DNA of 59,508 nucleotides from GWC2-45-44 sp041661665 (GTDB taxonomy: Bacteria; Planctomycetota; Phycisphaerae; Sedimentisphaerales; UBA12454), in the NCBI GenBank assembly GCA_041661665.1, contig JBAZTW010000009.1, forward strand, positions 1 through 59,508, given 5' to 3'. Shown in pieces: positions 1 to 7,485 of this stretch. The translations under genes and the position numbers were made by a program. The notes beneath the pieces are model-generated. The model saw only the letters and a program-made list of their open reading frames with translations. It was not told the DNA's origin and did no database searches. Every line of letters begins with the position of its first letter. The first letter of the stretch is position 1.

Positions 1-33
1 AATCAGAGCCCAAGCGATAGCGCATGGTGTTTC

Positions 34-59
34 GTAGGGGCAGACCTATGTGTCTGCCC
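34..59 (+). repeat. REP-like palindromic unit (GGGCAGAC/GTCTGCCC type)
   Basis: Starts GTAGGGG and forms a perfect 8-bp hairpin, GGGCAGAC with GTCTGCCC, around a 5-6 nt loop. The same unit recurs at 4546-4571, and variants with GGGCGAAC/GTTCGCCC or mixed arms lie at 4573-4599, 19895-19970, 20256-20282 and 20298-20373. A REP-associated transposase gene in the window (19671-20234) is the likely mobiliser. This copy stands alone, without an inverted partner. Confidence 0.85.
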
Positions 60-122
60 ACAAACAGAGCCCCAAGGGTAACCGCGGGGTCATTAAATCT
101 CATCGGCCATCAGGCCGATTCC

Positions 123-171
123 TCAATTCTTCATTTTTCAATCTTCAATTTTCAATTCTATCCCCTATTCC
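123..171. repeat. Seven consecutive degenerate heptad repeats
   Basis: The stretch reads as seven uninterrupted 7-bp units: TCAATTC, TTCATTT, TTCAATC, TTCAATT, TTCAATT, CTATCCC, CTATTCC. The last 32 bp (140-171) reappear as a direct repeat at 917-948, on the other side of the peroxiredoxin gene. The 7-bp period is shared with repeats at 21769-21810, 25683-25712, 26481-26504 and 40387-40407, so it looks like a genome-wide repeat habit and not chance. Confidence 0.7.
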
Positions 172-219
172 AGTCAATCCTGTTATCCCGTCTAAAAAAA
201 ATCCGCCAATTTTAAATCT

Positions 220-831
220 TCAATTCTGCTTCTTTCCCAGCGCTTCCATCGCTTTCGGTACCGTATCAGTGGGACTGATGCCATACCAGGCTCCGATGAT
301 TTTGCCTTGCTCATCTATCAGGAATGATGAACGTGTTATGCCGAAGATTGACTTCCCCCAAACGCCGTATGCATCCGCCGTCTTATGGTTCACGTCGCTG
401 AGAAGTCGAAAACCCAAATTATATTCTTCATCGAATTTTTTCTGGCTGTCCGGCTTATCAGGACTAATGCCCAGCGCGACGATGCCTGACTTTTTGAGCG
501 GCTCAGCAGAATCACGCACACTGCACGCCTGCGCAGTGCAGCCGGGTGTGCCGGCCTTGGGATAAAAATAAACGAGCACCTTCTTGCCCGCGAAATCGGA
601 CAGCTTGACCGGCTTGGAATTCTGCTCTAACAGTTCAAACGCCGGTGCCGTATCTCCAATTTTTAATTGTACCATTTCTTTTTCTCCTGAAGTGCTGGCA
701 GCATTTTCTTTGCGCTTACAGCCGTTTAAAAACGGCAGAATGACAAGTACCCCCGCAAAAATTAAAAACACCGGCAGAACCCGACTTTTTGCCATTAAAC
801 TATTTTTCGATTTGATTTTTTTATCGTCCAT
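220..831 (-). CDS. Lipoprotein peroxiredoxin, BCP/PrxQ type
   Basis: Predicted thiol peroxidase of the AhpC/TSA superfamily (BCP branch) that reduces hydroperoxides through a cysteine pair, here membrane-tethered. Residues 1-38 form a hydrophobic leader ending in a lipobox-like L-N-G-C38. Residues ~55-200 are the thioredoxin fold. The active site TPGCTAQAC gives peroxidatic Cys98 and a candidate resolving Cys103, the BCP spacing. ATG at 831 follows an AAAGGGG ribosome-binding site with good spacing; Met13 is an alternative start. The gene has no operon partner and is bracketed by direct copies of a 32-bp heptad-type repeat (140-171 and 917-948), which may mean it sits between two repeat insertions. 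Family assignment is firm. Location outside the cytoplasm is inferred from the lipobox. Confidence 0.88.
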   Translation of the reverse strand: MDDKKIKSKNSLMAKSRVLPVFLIFAGVLVILPFLNGCKRKENAASTSGEKEMVQLKIGDTAPAFELLEQNSKPVKLSDFAGKKVLVYFYPKAGTPGCTAQACSVRDSAEPLKKSGIVALGISPDKPDSQKKFDEEYNLGFRLLSDVNHKTADAYGVWGKSIFGITRSSFLIDEQGKIIGAWYGISPTDTVPKAMEALGKKQN

Positions 832-1302
832 CGTTTTGCCCCTTTCTTCAACTGATAACCGACCTGCCTGAGCATAGCCGAAAGATAGCTATGTCTCCGA
901 CTTCATTCTATCCACTAATCTTCAATTTTCAATTCTACCCCATATTCCCGAATTGTTTAGTCGTCAATTCCACCCCGCAAAAACCGCTCAAAACTCATCA
1001 GAACTTACAAAAAATCCATAAAATCCGTGCAATCTCTGGTTAAAGCTGTTCAAAATTTGTCAAAACTTTACAAAATTTTTCATTTTCTTGCGATTTTGGC
1101 GAGGGTCTATAATATCCAGAATGGATTTTTAACCTAAAAATCCAGTTTCTCCCCCAAAATCACTCAAAAAAAGTGTCCGAAAACGCGCAAGTTTTTGCCA
1201 ATAACTGAGTTTCTGATAACTGACCTGCTTTGTGTGGGTTTCTGGTTGACGCTGTGCGGATAAGATGTAAGATTGTGCCAAAGACTGAAAAAGGAAAAAA
1301 CT
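832..1302. other. Gene-free gap with dispersed-repeat debris
   Basis: No convincing coding sequence in either strand. It contains the second copy of the heptad-type repeat (917-948: AATC, TTCAATT, TTCAATT, CTACCCC, ATATTCC). Around 988-1018 and 1048-1082 there are two related AT-rich stretches of the CAAAAnTTnnnCAAAACTTnACAAAA kind. A TATAAT hexamer at 1108-1113 could be a -10 box for the downstream lipoprotein gene, but I see no good -35 at the right spacing. Confidence 0.5.
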
Positions 1303-1971
1303 ATGGCTGATAATACGACAAAAAGAATGGAGTGTAGAGACGCAAGGCCTTGCGTCTGTACTGATTTTAGGCAATTATTTTTCATCGCGTCATTGTGCGT
1401 TGTCAGCCTGTTTGTCTTTGCGGGCTGCGAAAAAAAGGCAGCGATTAAAACCGAAAAGCAGGACAAACCCGTTTTGAGTCCTACATCAATCAAGCAGGAG
1501 AACGCTCAACTCAAGGCTGAAAACGAACAGCTTAAAAAGCAAGTCGAAACATTAGCAGGCATCGATAAGGCTGTGAGAATCGACGCGATTTCAACCGTTT
1601 CAGCGATAGAACTCACTAACCGCAGCGGCATACGCGCCAAAAAAGACAGCAACGATGTCAATGAGTCGCTGATTGTGTATGTTAGGACGATTGACGATAT
1701 GGGCGATGTTGTCAAAGCGCCCGGCCAGGTCAAAGTCGAACTTTGGGATTTGAACACAAAACCCGCCGAAGCTCTTTTGGGAAGCTGGACGGTTGAGCCT
1801 GCGAAACTCAAAAAGAGCTGGTCAGGCTCGATTATGACGAACTATTACAAACTTACGTTTGATGTCGGGGCAATTCCGAAAGATAAAAAGAGGCAGGAAC
1901 TTACGCTCAAAGCCCAGTTCACGGATTATATCTCCGGCAAAATTCTAAAAGCACAAAAGGTTATCAAATAA
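1303..1971 (+). CDS. Coiled-coil lipoprotein of unknown function
   Basis: A 222-residue exported protein that I do not recognise. The start is set at ATG 1303, after a purine-rich AAAAAGGAAAAA. The leader is unusually long: about 12 residues before the hydrophobic segment are encoded by a perfect 20-bp palindromic repeat (1338-1357) giving C-R-D-A-R-P-C-V-C. It ends in a lipobox V-F-A-G-C, so the mature protein should be lipid-anchored. After the Cys come ~20 charged residues, a short coiled coil (QENAQLKAENEQLKKQVETL) and a beta-rich domain of ~140 residues ending near the C-terminus. No catalytic motif is visible. A scaffold or envelope role is possible but unproven. The gene is monocistronic and convergent with the HepT/MntA pair. 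Confidence 0.75.
   Translation: MADNTTKRMECRDARPCVCTDFRQLFFIASLCVVSLFVFAGCEKKAAIKTEKQDKPVLSPTSIKQENAQLKAENEQLKKQVETLAGIDKAVRIDAISTVSAIELTNRSGIRAKKDSNDVNESLIVYVRTIDDMGDVVKAPGQVKVELWDLNTKPAEALLGSWTVEPAKLKKSWSGSIMTNYYKLTFDVGAIPKDKKRQELTLKAQFTDYISGKILKAQKVIK
1338..1357. repeat. Perfect 20-bp palindrome inside the lipoprotein leader codons
   Basis: AGACGCAAGG followed by its exact reverse complement CCTTGCGTCT, preceded by TGTAG. It resembles the short palindromic dispersed repeats that occur in many bacterial genomes. It lies inside the coding sequence and encodes part of the pre-signal region without breaking the frame. Confidence 0.7.
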
Positions 1972-1988
1972 CTGGGATTTTCGCAGTT

Positions 1989-2330
1989 CTAAGTATTATC
2001 TTTTGGCAGATGCTTTTCCGCAAACAAGAGCAATCGTGGTATTTCAGCCTGTGCGGTTTTCCAAATTTCGTGCAAATCAACGCCTCGATAATGATGAATA
2101 AGCTTATCACGCATTCGAGCCATTGCGGACCACTGAATTTCTGTATTCGCCTTTTTGAAATCATCCGAAAGCAGTTTGGCAATTTCTCCGATAACCAAAA
2201 ACTGATGTATTACGGCAGACTGCGTTCGGTTATCAGTCCTGAATGATTCAAAATTCATTTCCGCAGTGAATTGAATAATCTGACGGCAGGCACGAGCCAA
2301 ATCCAATATCAAAGACAAATTACGCTGCAT
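1989..2330 (-). CDS. hepT: HepT-like toxin (DUF86), type VII toxin-antitoxin
   Basis: 113-residue all-helical HEPN-family protein of the HepT/DUF86 group, the putative RNase toxin of MntA-HepT modules. The diagnostic RX4-6H motif is seen as R74-DKLI-H79-H80-Y81 followed by R-G-V-D, the catalytic signature of the family. It is translated after the nucleotidyltransferase gene with an 11-bp overlap, which indicates translational coupling. In characterised pairs MntA inactivates HepT by AMPylating the tyrosine next to this motif, and Tyr81 is present here. Length is normal for the family. It is a stand-alone accessory module between the coiled-coil lipoprotein and glyS. Confidence 0.9.
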   Translation of the reverse strand: MQRNLSLILDLARACRQIIQFTAEMNFESFRTDNRTQSAVIHQFLVIGEIAKLLSDDFKKANTEIQWSAMARMRDKLIHHYRGVDLHEIWKTAQAEIPRLLLFAEKHLPKDNT

Positions 2331-2634
2331 AGATTACCTTTGCGTTGTCGAAAATTTCCCTGCGGCAAATCCAATTGGAATTTTCTTCTATGGCCTGCCT
2401 GCTTATAAGGTCAACTTCCCTTGCGAAAATACCTGTTAGTTCGTCTTCCATACGGTAATGGTCGAACATACTCCAATCGGCAGCAGGGGCAAAACTAACT
2501 AATAAATCTATATCACTGTCCGGGCGGAGTTTGCCGGAAACAGCAGAACCAAAAACAGATAACTGCTGTACTTTCCATTTGCGGCAAAAATCCGCTATTT
2601 TTTCTTCCGGCACACCAAAATTTAGAGCTACCAT
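2320..2634 (-). CDS. mntA: MntA-like minimal nucleotidyltransferase antitoxin
   Basis: 104-residue minimal nucleotidyltransferase. The active-site signature G29-S30-(x10)-D41-x-D43 is intact (VFGSAVSGKLRPDSDIDLLV), matching the GSx10DxD motif of MntA-type AMPylating antitoxins. ATG at 2634 follows GAGGGA with ordinary spacing. The toxin gene hepT overlaps its end by 11 bp in the same direction, the standard order antitoxin-toxin. Known family members neutralise HepT by transferring AMP to a tyrosine near the toxin's RX4-6H motif. The acceptor tyrosine exists in the neighbour, so the pair looks functional. Confidence 0.9.
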   Translation of the reverse strand: MVALNFGVPEEKIADFCRKWKVQQLSVFGSAVSGKLRPDSDIDLLVSFAPAADWSMFDHYRMEDELTGIFAREVDLISRQAIEENSNWICRREIFDNAKVIYAA

Positions 2635-2731
2635 TTTAAATCCCTCAAAACCATACTAATTTTACAGACAAGCTGATGAAAAACAAGTCAATTTTCGGCG
2701 ATTTTGCCCAAATTAACCCCGATTATCAGTC

Positions 2732-2760
2732 TTGTATTTGCAGGCGGGTGCTATTATAAT
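2732..2760 (+). promoter_or_regulatory. Candidate sigma70 promoter of glyS
   Basis: A perfect TATAAT (2755-2760) lies 17 bp downstream of TTGTAT (2732-2737, only three matches to TTGACA). The start codon of the GlyRS gene is 40 bp downstream. The -10 is strong and the -35 weak. Confidence 0.5.
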
Positions 2761-2799
2761 ACTTCGCTTTACTCCTATTATTAAGAAAAGGTTGTTTCA

Positions 2800-4230
2800 A
2801 TGGCAAAACTGACCAAACTTGACGACATCGTATCGCTTTGCAAAAGACGCGGTTTCATATTCCAGTCCAGCGAAATTTATGGCGGTCTGGCAAGCTGCTA
2901 TGACTACGGCCCGCTCGGCTCGGAACTCAAACGCAATGTGCGAAACGCCTGGTGGAAAAGCGTCGTCCAAATGCGAGACGATGTGGTCGGCCTCGATTGC
3001 AGTATCTTTATGCACCCGTTAGTTTGGAAAGCTTCGGGACACGCGGACAAATTCGCGGATATTGTAACCGTCTGCAAAAAATGCAACGTCCGCACCCGTG
3101 TTGACCATCTGCCTGATGCTCCGAATAAAACCGCGGAAGGTTTGGCCGGCAAGGCCTGTCCAGCCTGCGGAGCGGTGGGGCAGTTCGGCGAACCAATGCC
3201 TTTCCGTCTGATGTTCGAGACACAAATGGGCGCCAATGTTGACGATGCTATGACGATTTTCCTGCGGCCTGAAACAGCGCAGGGTATTTTCGTGAATTTC
3301 AGAAATGTTCTCGATTCAACGAGAGTGAAAATTCCGTTCGGCGTTGCGCAAATCGGAAAAAGTTTCAGAAACGAAGTAACGACAAAGGCCTTCATTTTCC
3401 GAACGAGAGAATTTGAACAGGCTGAAATCGAATTTTTCTGTGCGCCGGGCACAGATGAAAAATGGTATGAACACTGGAAAGAGGCTCGCTTCAACTGGTA
3501 TCTTAATCTCGGAATGAAAAAAGAAAACCTGCGTCTGCGTCAGCACGATAAAGACGAGCTTGCCCACTACGCAAAGGGCTGCGTTGACGTTGAATATAAA
3601 TTCCCGTTTGGTTCAGGCGATTGGCAGGAACTTGAGGGCATCGCCAACCGCACCGATTTCGACCTTCGCCAGCATCAGCGCGGAATGAGAACGCTCAACT
3701 CGTGGTATGAAAAGAAGGGCGATTTGTCGAAAATAGAACTCAACAGCGAATCCGAGGATTATCAGAAGGGGCCTTTGAGTTATTTCGACGAGGAAGGCAA
3801 ACAGCGGTTCATTCCTTATGTTATCGAGCCAAGCGCGGGCATCGACAGAAGTTGTCTGGCGTTTTTGGTTGACGCTTACGATGAAGACGAAGTCAACGGC
3901 GAAGTCAGAAATGTGCTGCGATTCCATCCGGCTCTTGCTCCGGTAAAGGCCGCGATTTTTCCATTGGTTAAGAAAGATGGTATGCCTGAGATTGCGACAG
4001 GATTGTATAACGACCTGAAAAAATATTTCAACTGCTTCTACGATGAGAAATCCGCGGTCGGCAGAAGATACCGCAGGCAGGATGAAGCGGGAACTCCGTT
4101 CTGCATTACGATTGACGGCCAGACAAAGGAAGATAACACCGTAACCGTCCGCGAGCGCGACAGTATGAAACAGGAAAGAATAAATCTCTCGCAGGTGAAA
4201 CAGTATTTGAGAGACAAATTAGATATTTAA
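2800..4230 (+). CDS. glyS: Glycyl-tRNA synthetase, dimeric (alpha2) type
   Basis: Charges tRNA-Gly in the cytoplasm. At 476 residues it is the single-chain class II enzyme found in archaea, eukaryotes and some bacteria, not the alpha2-beta2 (GlyQ/GlyS) form. The N-terminus has the family signature GLASCYDYGPLG (motif 1 region). Cys92/Cys95 and Cys120/Cys123 form a zinc-knuckle-like pair of CxxC. Motif 2 appears around FRNEV...RTREFEQAE, and the C-terminal ~100 residues are the anticodon-binding domain (VAPVKAAIFPL onward). ATG follows AAAAGG at normal spacing. It is downstream of a likely sigma70 promoter and is followed after 62 bp by a small PspC gene. Confidence 0.96.
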   Translation: MAKLTKLDDIVSLCKRRGFIFQSSEIYGGLASCYDYGPLGSELKRNVRNAWWKSVVQMRDDVVGLDCSIFMHPLVWKASGHADKFADIVTVCKKCNVRTRVDHLPDAPNKTAEGLAGKACPACGAVGQFGEPMPFRLMFETQMGANVDDAMTIFLRPETAQGIFVNFRNVLDSTRVKIPFGVAQIGKSFRNEVTTKAFIFRTREFEQAEIEFFCAPGTDEKWYEHWKEARFNWYLNLGMKKENLRLRQHDKDELAHYAKGCVDVEYKFPFGSGDWQELEGIANRTDFDLRQHQRGMRTLNSWYEKKGDLSKIELNSESEDYQKGPLSYFDEEGKQRFIPYVIEPSAGIDRSCLAFLVDAYDEDEVNGEVRNVLRFHPALAPVKAAIFPLVKKDGMPEIATGLYNDLKKYFNCFYDEKSAVGRRYRRQDEAGTPFCITIDGQTKEDNTVTVRERDSMKQERINLSQVKQYLRDKLDI

Positions 4231-4292
4231 GATTCAACAGAGCCGCGACAGTAATGGAGCGGTCATATTCTGAAATTTAAAGGTTTAAGAAG

Positions 4293-4487
4293 ATGAAGAA
4301 GGTTTATTTATCAAAAAGTGACAGGAAAATTTTTGGTCTTTGCGGCGGATTGAGCGAGACATTCGGTTTGGATTCGACGCTGATAAGACTGCTGATGGTC
4401 TTTTTGTGCCTGCTGACAGGTATTATGCCGCTGGTGGTAACATACATAATCGCGGGAATTATAACGCCGGACAAACCCAGGGATTAA
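4293..4487 (+). CDS. Small PspC-domain membrane protein
   Basis: 64 residues, essentially one PspC domain. The N-terminal KKVYLSKSDRKIFGLCGGLSE is the signature, and residues ~30-58 form a hydrophobic hairpin or pair of short membrane segments (LIRLLMVFLCLLTGIMPLVV). PspC domains are found in phage-shock/envelope-stress proteins, but stand-alone copies like this are common and mostly uncharacterised. A purine-rich sequence AGGTTTAAGAAG precedes the ATG. It could be co-transcribed with glyS. A role in envelope stress is only suggested by the family. Confidence 0.85.
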   Translation: MKKVYLSKSDRKIFGLCGGLSETFGLDSTLIRLLMVFLCLLTGIMPLVVTYIIAGIITPDKPRD

Positions 4488-4497
4488 AATAAAGGAA

Positions 4498-4632
4498 ACC
4501 GTTCACAGAAAAATATGACGTTTTTTACATTCATTATGTGACTTTGTAGGGGCAGACCTATGTGTCTGCCCTGGGCGAACACGCAGGTTCGCCCCTACAA
4601 CGCACAAAAATGTGGTTTTTCCTGTGAACGGT
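4498..4632. repeat. Inverted REP pair nested in a larger inverted repeat
   Basis: Outer arms AACCGTTCACAG (4498-4509) and CTGTGAACGGTT (4621-4632) are perfect 12-bp inverted repeats. Near the centre lie two REP units in opposite orientation: GTAGGGG... with GGGCAGAC/GTCTGCCC arms (4546-4571) and ...CCCCTAC with GGGCGAAC/GTTCGCCC arms (4573-4599). The whole could extrude as a large cruciform or act as a MITE-like unit moved by the REP transposase. It separates the PspC gene from the yhcH-asnS pair. Confidence 0.75.
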
Positions 4633-4650
4633 TACAAATAAAGGAAAGAA

Positions 4651-5106
4651 ATGGTATTTGATAGTATTAAGAACTGCAAACTTTACACAAATCTTTCGCC
4701 GCGAATCGCCAGTGCGCTGAAAATCGCTGCGGAAACAAATTTCGATAGAATAGAAGATGGCAAATATCCGGTCGATGATACCAATCTGTACTATTTGGTG
4801 ATACGGTATGATACGGCGCCGGTTATGGAGAAAATTGAAGCGCACAGGAAATATATCGATATTCAGTTTATGGCGAAAGGTGATGAACGAATTGGCGTTG
4901 ACAATATCACCGGCCTGAAAGTTCATACGCCTTACAGCGAGGAAAAGGAAGTGGAATTTTTCAAGGCTGAAAAGAGCGTAAGCTATATTGATGTAAAAGA
5001 GGGAATGTTCGCGATATTCTGGCCAAGCGACGCTCATATGCCCGGCAGACAGATTGATAAATCACGGAACGTTACAAAAGTTGTGTTCAAAATCAAGGTT
5101 GACTGA
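4651..5106 (+). CDS. YhcH/YjgK/YiaL family (DUF386) protein
   Basis: 151-residue cupin-like beta-sandwich protein of the DUF386 family, which includes EbgC (beta-galactosidase subunit) and YhcH, thought to bind or process sugars such as sialic-acid derivatives. The family signature is visible as EAHRKYIDIQ at residues ~70-80 and the metal-site segment PSDAHMPG near residue 130, which carries a conserved His. A ribosome-binding site AAAGGAAAG precedes the ATG. The gene ends 2 bp before asnS, so the two are probably one transcript, although no functional link is evident. The true substrate cannot be read from the sequence. Confidence 0.88.
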   Translation: MVFDSIKNCKLYTNLSPRIASALKIAAETNFDRIEDGKYPVDDTNLYYLVIRYDTAPVMEKIEAHRKYIDIQFMAKGDERIGVDNITGLKVHTPYSEEKEVEFFKAEKSVSYIDVKEGMFAIFWPSDAHMPGRQIDKSRNVTKVVFKIKVD

Positions 5107-5108
5107 AA

Positions 5109-6620
5109 ATGTCGAATGGAATCACGAGAATAGCGGAGCTGAAAAATAACGTTGATAAGACCGTAACCGTAGGCGGATGGGTTTATCATTCAAGGCCCGG
5201 CGGCAAGGTTATTTTCCTTGTTGTTCGCGACGGCAGCGGATTGTGTCAGTGCGTAATCGAAAAAGAAAAAATTTCCGAAGAGCTTTTCGCGCAGATTAAA
5301 AAGCTCGGTCAGGAATCATCGCTTACCATTACCGGCCTTGTCAAAAAAGACGACCGCAGCGTAGGCGGATATGAATTGGCCGTCAGCGACGCGAAAGTGC
5401 TTTGCGAATCGGCTGATTATCCGATTACGCCGAAACAGCACGGGATTGAATTTCTCCAGAAGAATAGGCATTTGCATCTGCGTTCACAAACGCCGTGGTG
5501 CATTTTTAAAATTCGTCATACACTCGTCAACGCCATCAGGCAATTTTTTAATGATAATGGTTTTACGCTGATTGACACGCCGATTCTGACCGGCATCATT
5601 GGTGAAGAAGCGGGCAGTTTGTTTAATGTTGACTACTTCGGCGACACAGCATTTATGACCCAGACCGGCCAATTGCATCTTGAATGCGCGGCTCTGAGAT
5701 TCGGCAAGGTCTATTGCTTTGGCCCGACCTTCCGCGCCGAAAAGAGCAAAACGAGGAGACATCTGACTGAATTCTGGATGGTCGAGCCTGAAATAGCGTT
5801 TATCGATTTGCCCGGCCTTTTGGAAGTAGCGGAAAATTTCGTATCGTTCATTGTGCAAAAGGTTTTGCAGGATAATCGAGCCGAACTGGAAACGCTCGGC
5901 GCAAATATAGCGGCACTGGAAAAGATTAAGCCTCCGTTTTATCGCCTGACCTATACGCAGGCTTCGGAAATTCTTACGAGCCAAAAGACGCAGGATTTTC
6001 TTGCCAATCAATTGAATGAGTTTAAAGCCGCGAAGCAGGAAACTGAAAATAAAATCGCTGCTCTTGAAAACGAGGCAAAAGATACCTCCGCAAAGCAGTG
6101 GCGGCAGGATAAAATCGCATCTGAACTCATCGACCTGCGAAGCGAGCTTGCGGAACTCGAAACGAAAATCGAGAATAATCCCAAGCACGCCAAACTTGCC
6201 GCGGAATTTCAGTGGGGCAAGGATTTGGGCGGAAGCGATGAAACGATAATTTCGCTTATGCACGATAAGCCGATTTTTGTTACGCATTATCCGCGCGAGG
6301 CCAAGGCGTTTTATATGAAACAGGATGATGAAAATCCGAAAGTTGTGCGGAATTTCGATATGCTCGCTCCGCTGGGGTTCGGTGAAATCATCGGCGGTTC
6401 AATGAGAGAGGACAGCCTCGACAATCTGATGGACAAGATAAAAGAGCATGGCTATAAACTTGAAAATTATCAGTGGTATTTAGATTTGCGAAGATACGGC
6501 TCTGTGCCGCATGGCGGATTCGGACTGGGCGTTGAAAGAACGCTTGCCTGGATTACAGGCGAAAAACATATCCGCCAGTGCATCGCTTTCCCGAGAATGA
6601 TGGACAAAATTTTGTTATAA
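5109..6620 (+). CDS. asnS: Asparaginyl-tRNA synthetase with a coiled-coil insertion
   Basis: Charges tRNA-Asn. The N-terminal ~100 residues are the OB-fold anticodon domain (GGWVYHSRPGGKVIFLVVRDG), then the class II catalytic core with motif 2 (FRAEKSKTRRHLTEFWMVE, 208-226) and motif 3 (GFGLGVERT, 470-478). The protein is 503 residues, whereas bacterial AsnRS is usually about 430-470. The excess is a highly charged segment at about residues 291-365 (rich in E, K, A, L, heptad-like) between the RLTYTQASEIL strand and the EFQWGKDLGGSDE segment. It should form a coiled-coil hairpin projecting from the catalytic domain. All core motifs are intact, so activity is expected. The start follows the yhcH stop by 2 bp. 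Confidence 0.95.
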   Translation: MSNGITRIAELKNNVDKTVTVGGWVYHSRPGGKVIFLVVRDGSGLCQCVIEKEKISEELFAQIKKLGQESSLTITGLVKKDDRSVGGYELAVSDAKVLCESADYPITPKQHGIEFLQKNRHLHLRSQTPWCIFKIRHTLVNAIRQFFNDNGFTLIDTPILTGIIGEEAGSLFNVDYFGDTAFMTQTGQLHLECAALRFGKVYCFGPTFRAEKSKTRRHLTEFWMVEPEIAFIDLPGLLEVAENFVSFIVQKVLQDNRAELETLGANIAALEKIKPPFYRLTYTQASEILTSQKTQDFLANQLNEFKAAKQETENKIAALENEAKDTSAKQWRQDKIASELIDLRSELAELETKIENNPKHAKLAAEFQWGKDLGGSDETIISLMHDKPIFVTHYPREAKAFYMKQDDENPKVVRNFDMLAPLGFGEIIGGSMREDSLDNLMDKIKEHGYKLENYQWYLDLRRYGSVPHGGFGLGVERTLAWITGEKHIRQCIAFPRMMDKILL

Positions 6621-6695
6621 AAAAGTATAGCCACAGAGAAATTAACCACGAATGAACGAATAGACACAAAAACGTGACGGGGTTATAAAGTAATA

Positions 6696-7481
6696 ATGGA
6701 TAAAAAGCAAATTGAAAAACTTGCTAAAGATTCGCGGTTTATTAGTGGTATCTATAATTACTGCGACAGGTGGTGCGAAAGATGTTGCTTTACACAGCGT
6801 TGTATGAATTATGCATTATGTGACAATAATGACAATCCCCAGTCTAAAGACATAAACAATAAAGCCTTTTGGGATAAATTAGGAGATATTTTCAAAGTAA
6901 CTCTGGAGATGATTCAGGAGAGTGCAGAAAAACTGGGCATCGATATTACTTCCGCCGACCTCAAAAAAATAGAGGAATACGAAAAAAATATAGACAAAAT
7001 TTCCCGAGAGCAGCCTTACAGCAAAGCAGCTTTAAATTATTCAAATATGGTTCGTGATTGGTTTAATTCAAATAAACAGTTGCTGGAAGAAAAAGCCAAT
7101 GAATTGTTGATGCTGGCAAAAGCTGATATTCCAGCAGCAGAACCTGCTGACGAGGCCGTAAACATCGGGGATTGTTTTGACATAATCCAATGGTACCAGC
7201 ATCAGATATACATTAAACTCTGTCGTGCAGCGAGCGGAACGCTAAAAGGCGAATTCGAAGAAAATGAATACAGCCCACAGGATGTGAATGGTTCGGCAAA
7301 GGTAGCTATTATTGGCACTGAACATTCAATTGGTGCGTGGGGGAAATTGCTCAATCACTTTCCCCAACAGGAAGACACAATCCTTAATATCTTAGTAAAC
7401 TTAAAAAAATTATTACAACAAATAGAGATAGCATTTCCGGATGCACGCTCATTTACCAGACCAGGTTTTGATGAGGCATAA
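6696..7481 (+). CDS. Unknown protein with an N-terminal cysteine cluster
   Basis: 261 residues, not recognised. The N-terminus carries six cysteines in 20 residues (C23, C27, C30, C31, C36, C42; pattern YCDRWCERCCFTQRCMNYALC, written here with aromatic and basic neighbours). This suggests a small zinc or Fe-S site, probably structural. Residues 50-130 are charged and helical. The rest is mixed with no catalytic motif. There is no signal peptide, so it is probably cytoplasmic. The region upstream (6626-6690) has a repeat-like TATAGCCACAGAG that recurs at 23980, and no strong ribosome-binding site. The next gene begins 4 bp downstream, so the pair may be an operon. Confidence 0.7.
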   Translation: MDKKQIEKLAKDSRFISGIYNYCDRWCERCCFTQRCMNYALCDNNDNPQSKDINNKAFWDKLGDIFKVTLEMIQESAEKLGIDITSADLKKIEEYEKNIDKISREQPYSKAALNYSNMVRDWFNSNKQLLEEKANELLMLAKADIPAAEPADEAVNIGDCFDIIQWYQHQIYIKLCRAASGTLKGEFEENEYSPQDVNGSAKVAIIGTEHSIGAWGKLLNHFPQQEDTILNILVNLKKLLQQIEIAFPDARSFTRPGFDEA

Positions 7482-7485
7482 TTAT

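Noticed and set aside
123..171. Possible CRISPR-like array from the regular repeats
   Set aside because: The repeat period is 7 bp with no spacers; no cas genes anywhere in the window.
5484..6287. A 267-codon minus-strand open frame over asnS
   Set aside because: Shadow frame of asnS; the plus strand has full class II synthetase motifs and the minus translation is rich in Arg/Phe/Lys with no domain.
7441..7485. Upstream ATG start for the pilin-like protein
   Set aside because: It would overlap the previous gene by 41 bp and lacks a ribosome-binding site; ATG 7486 has GAGG upstream.
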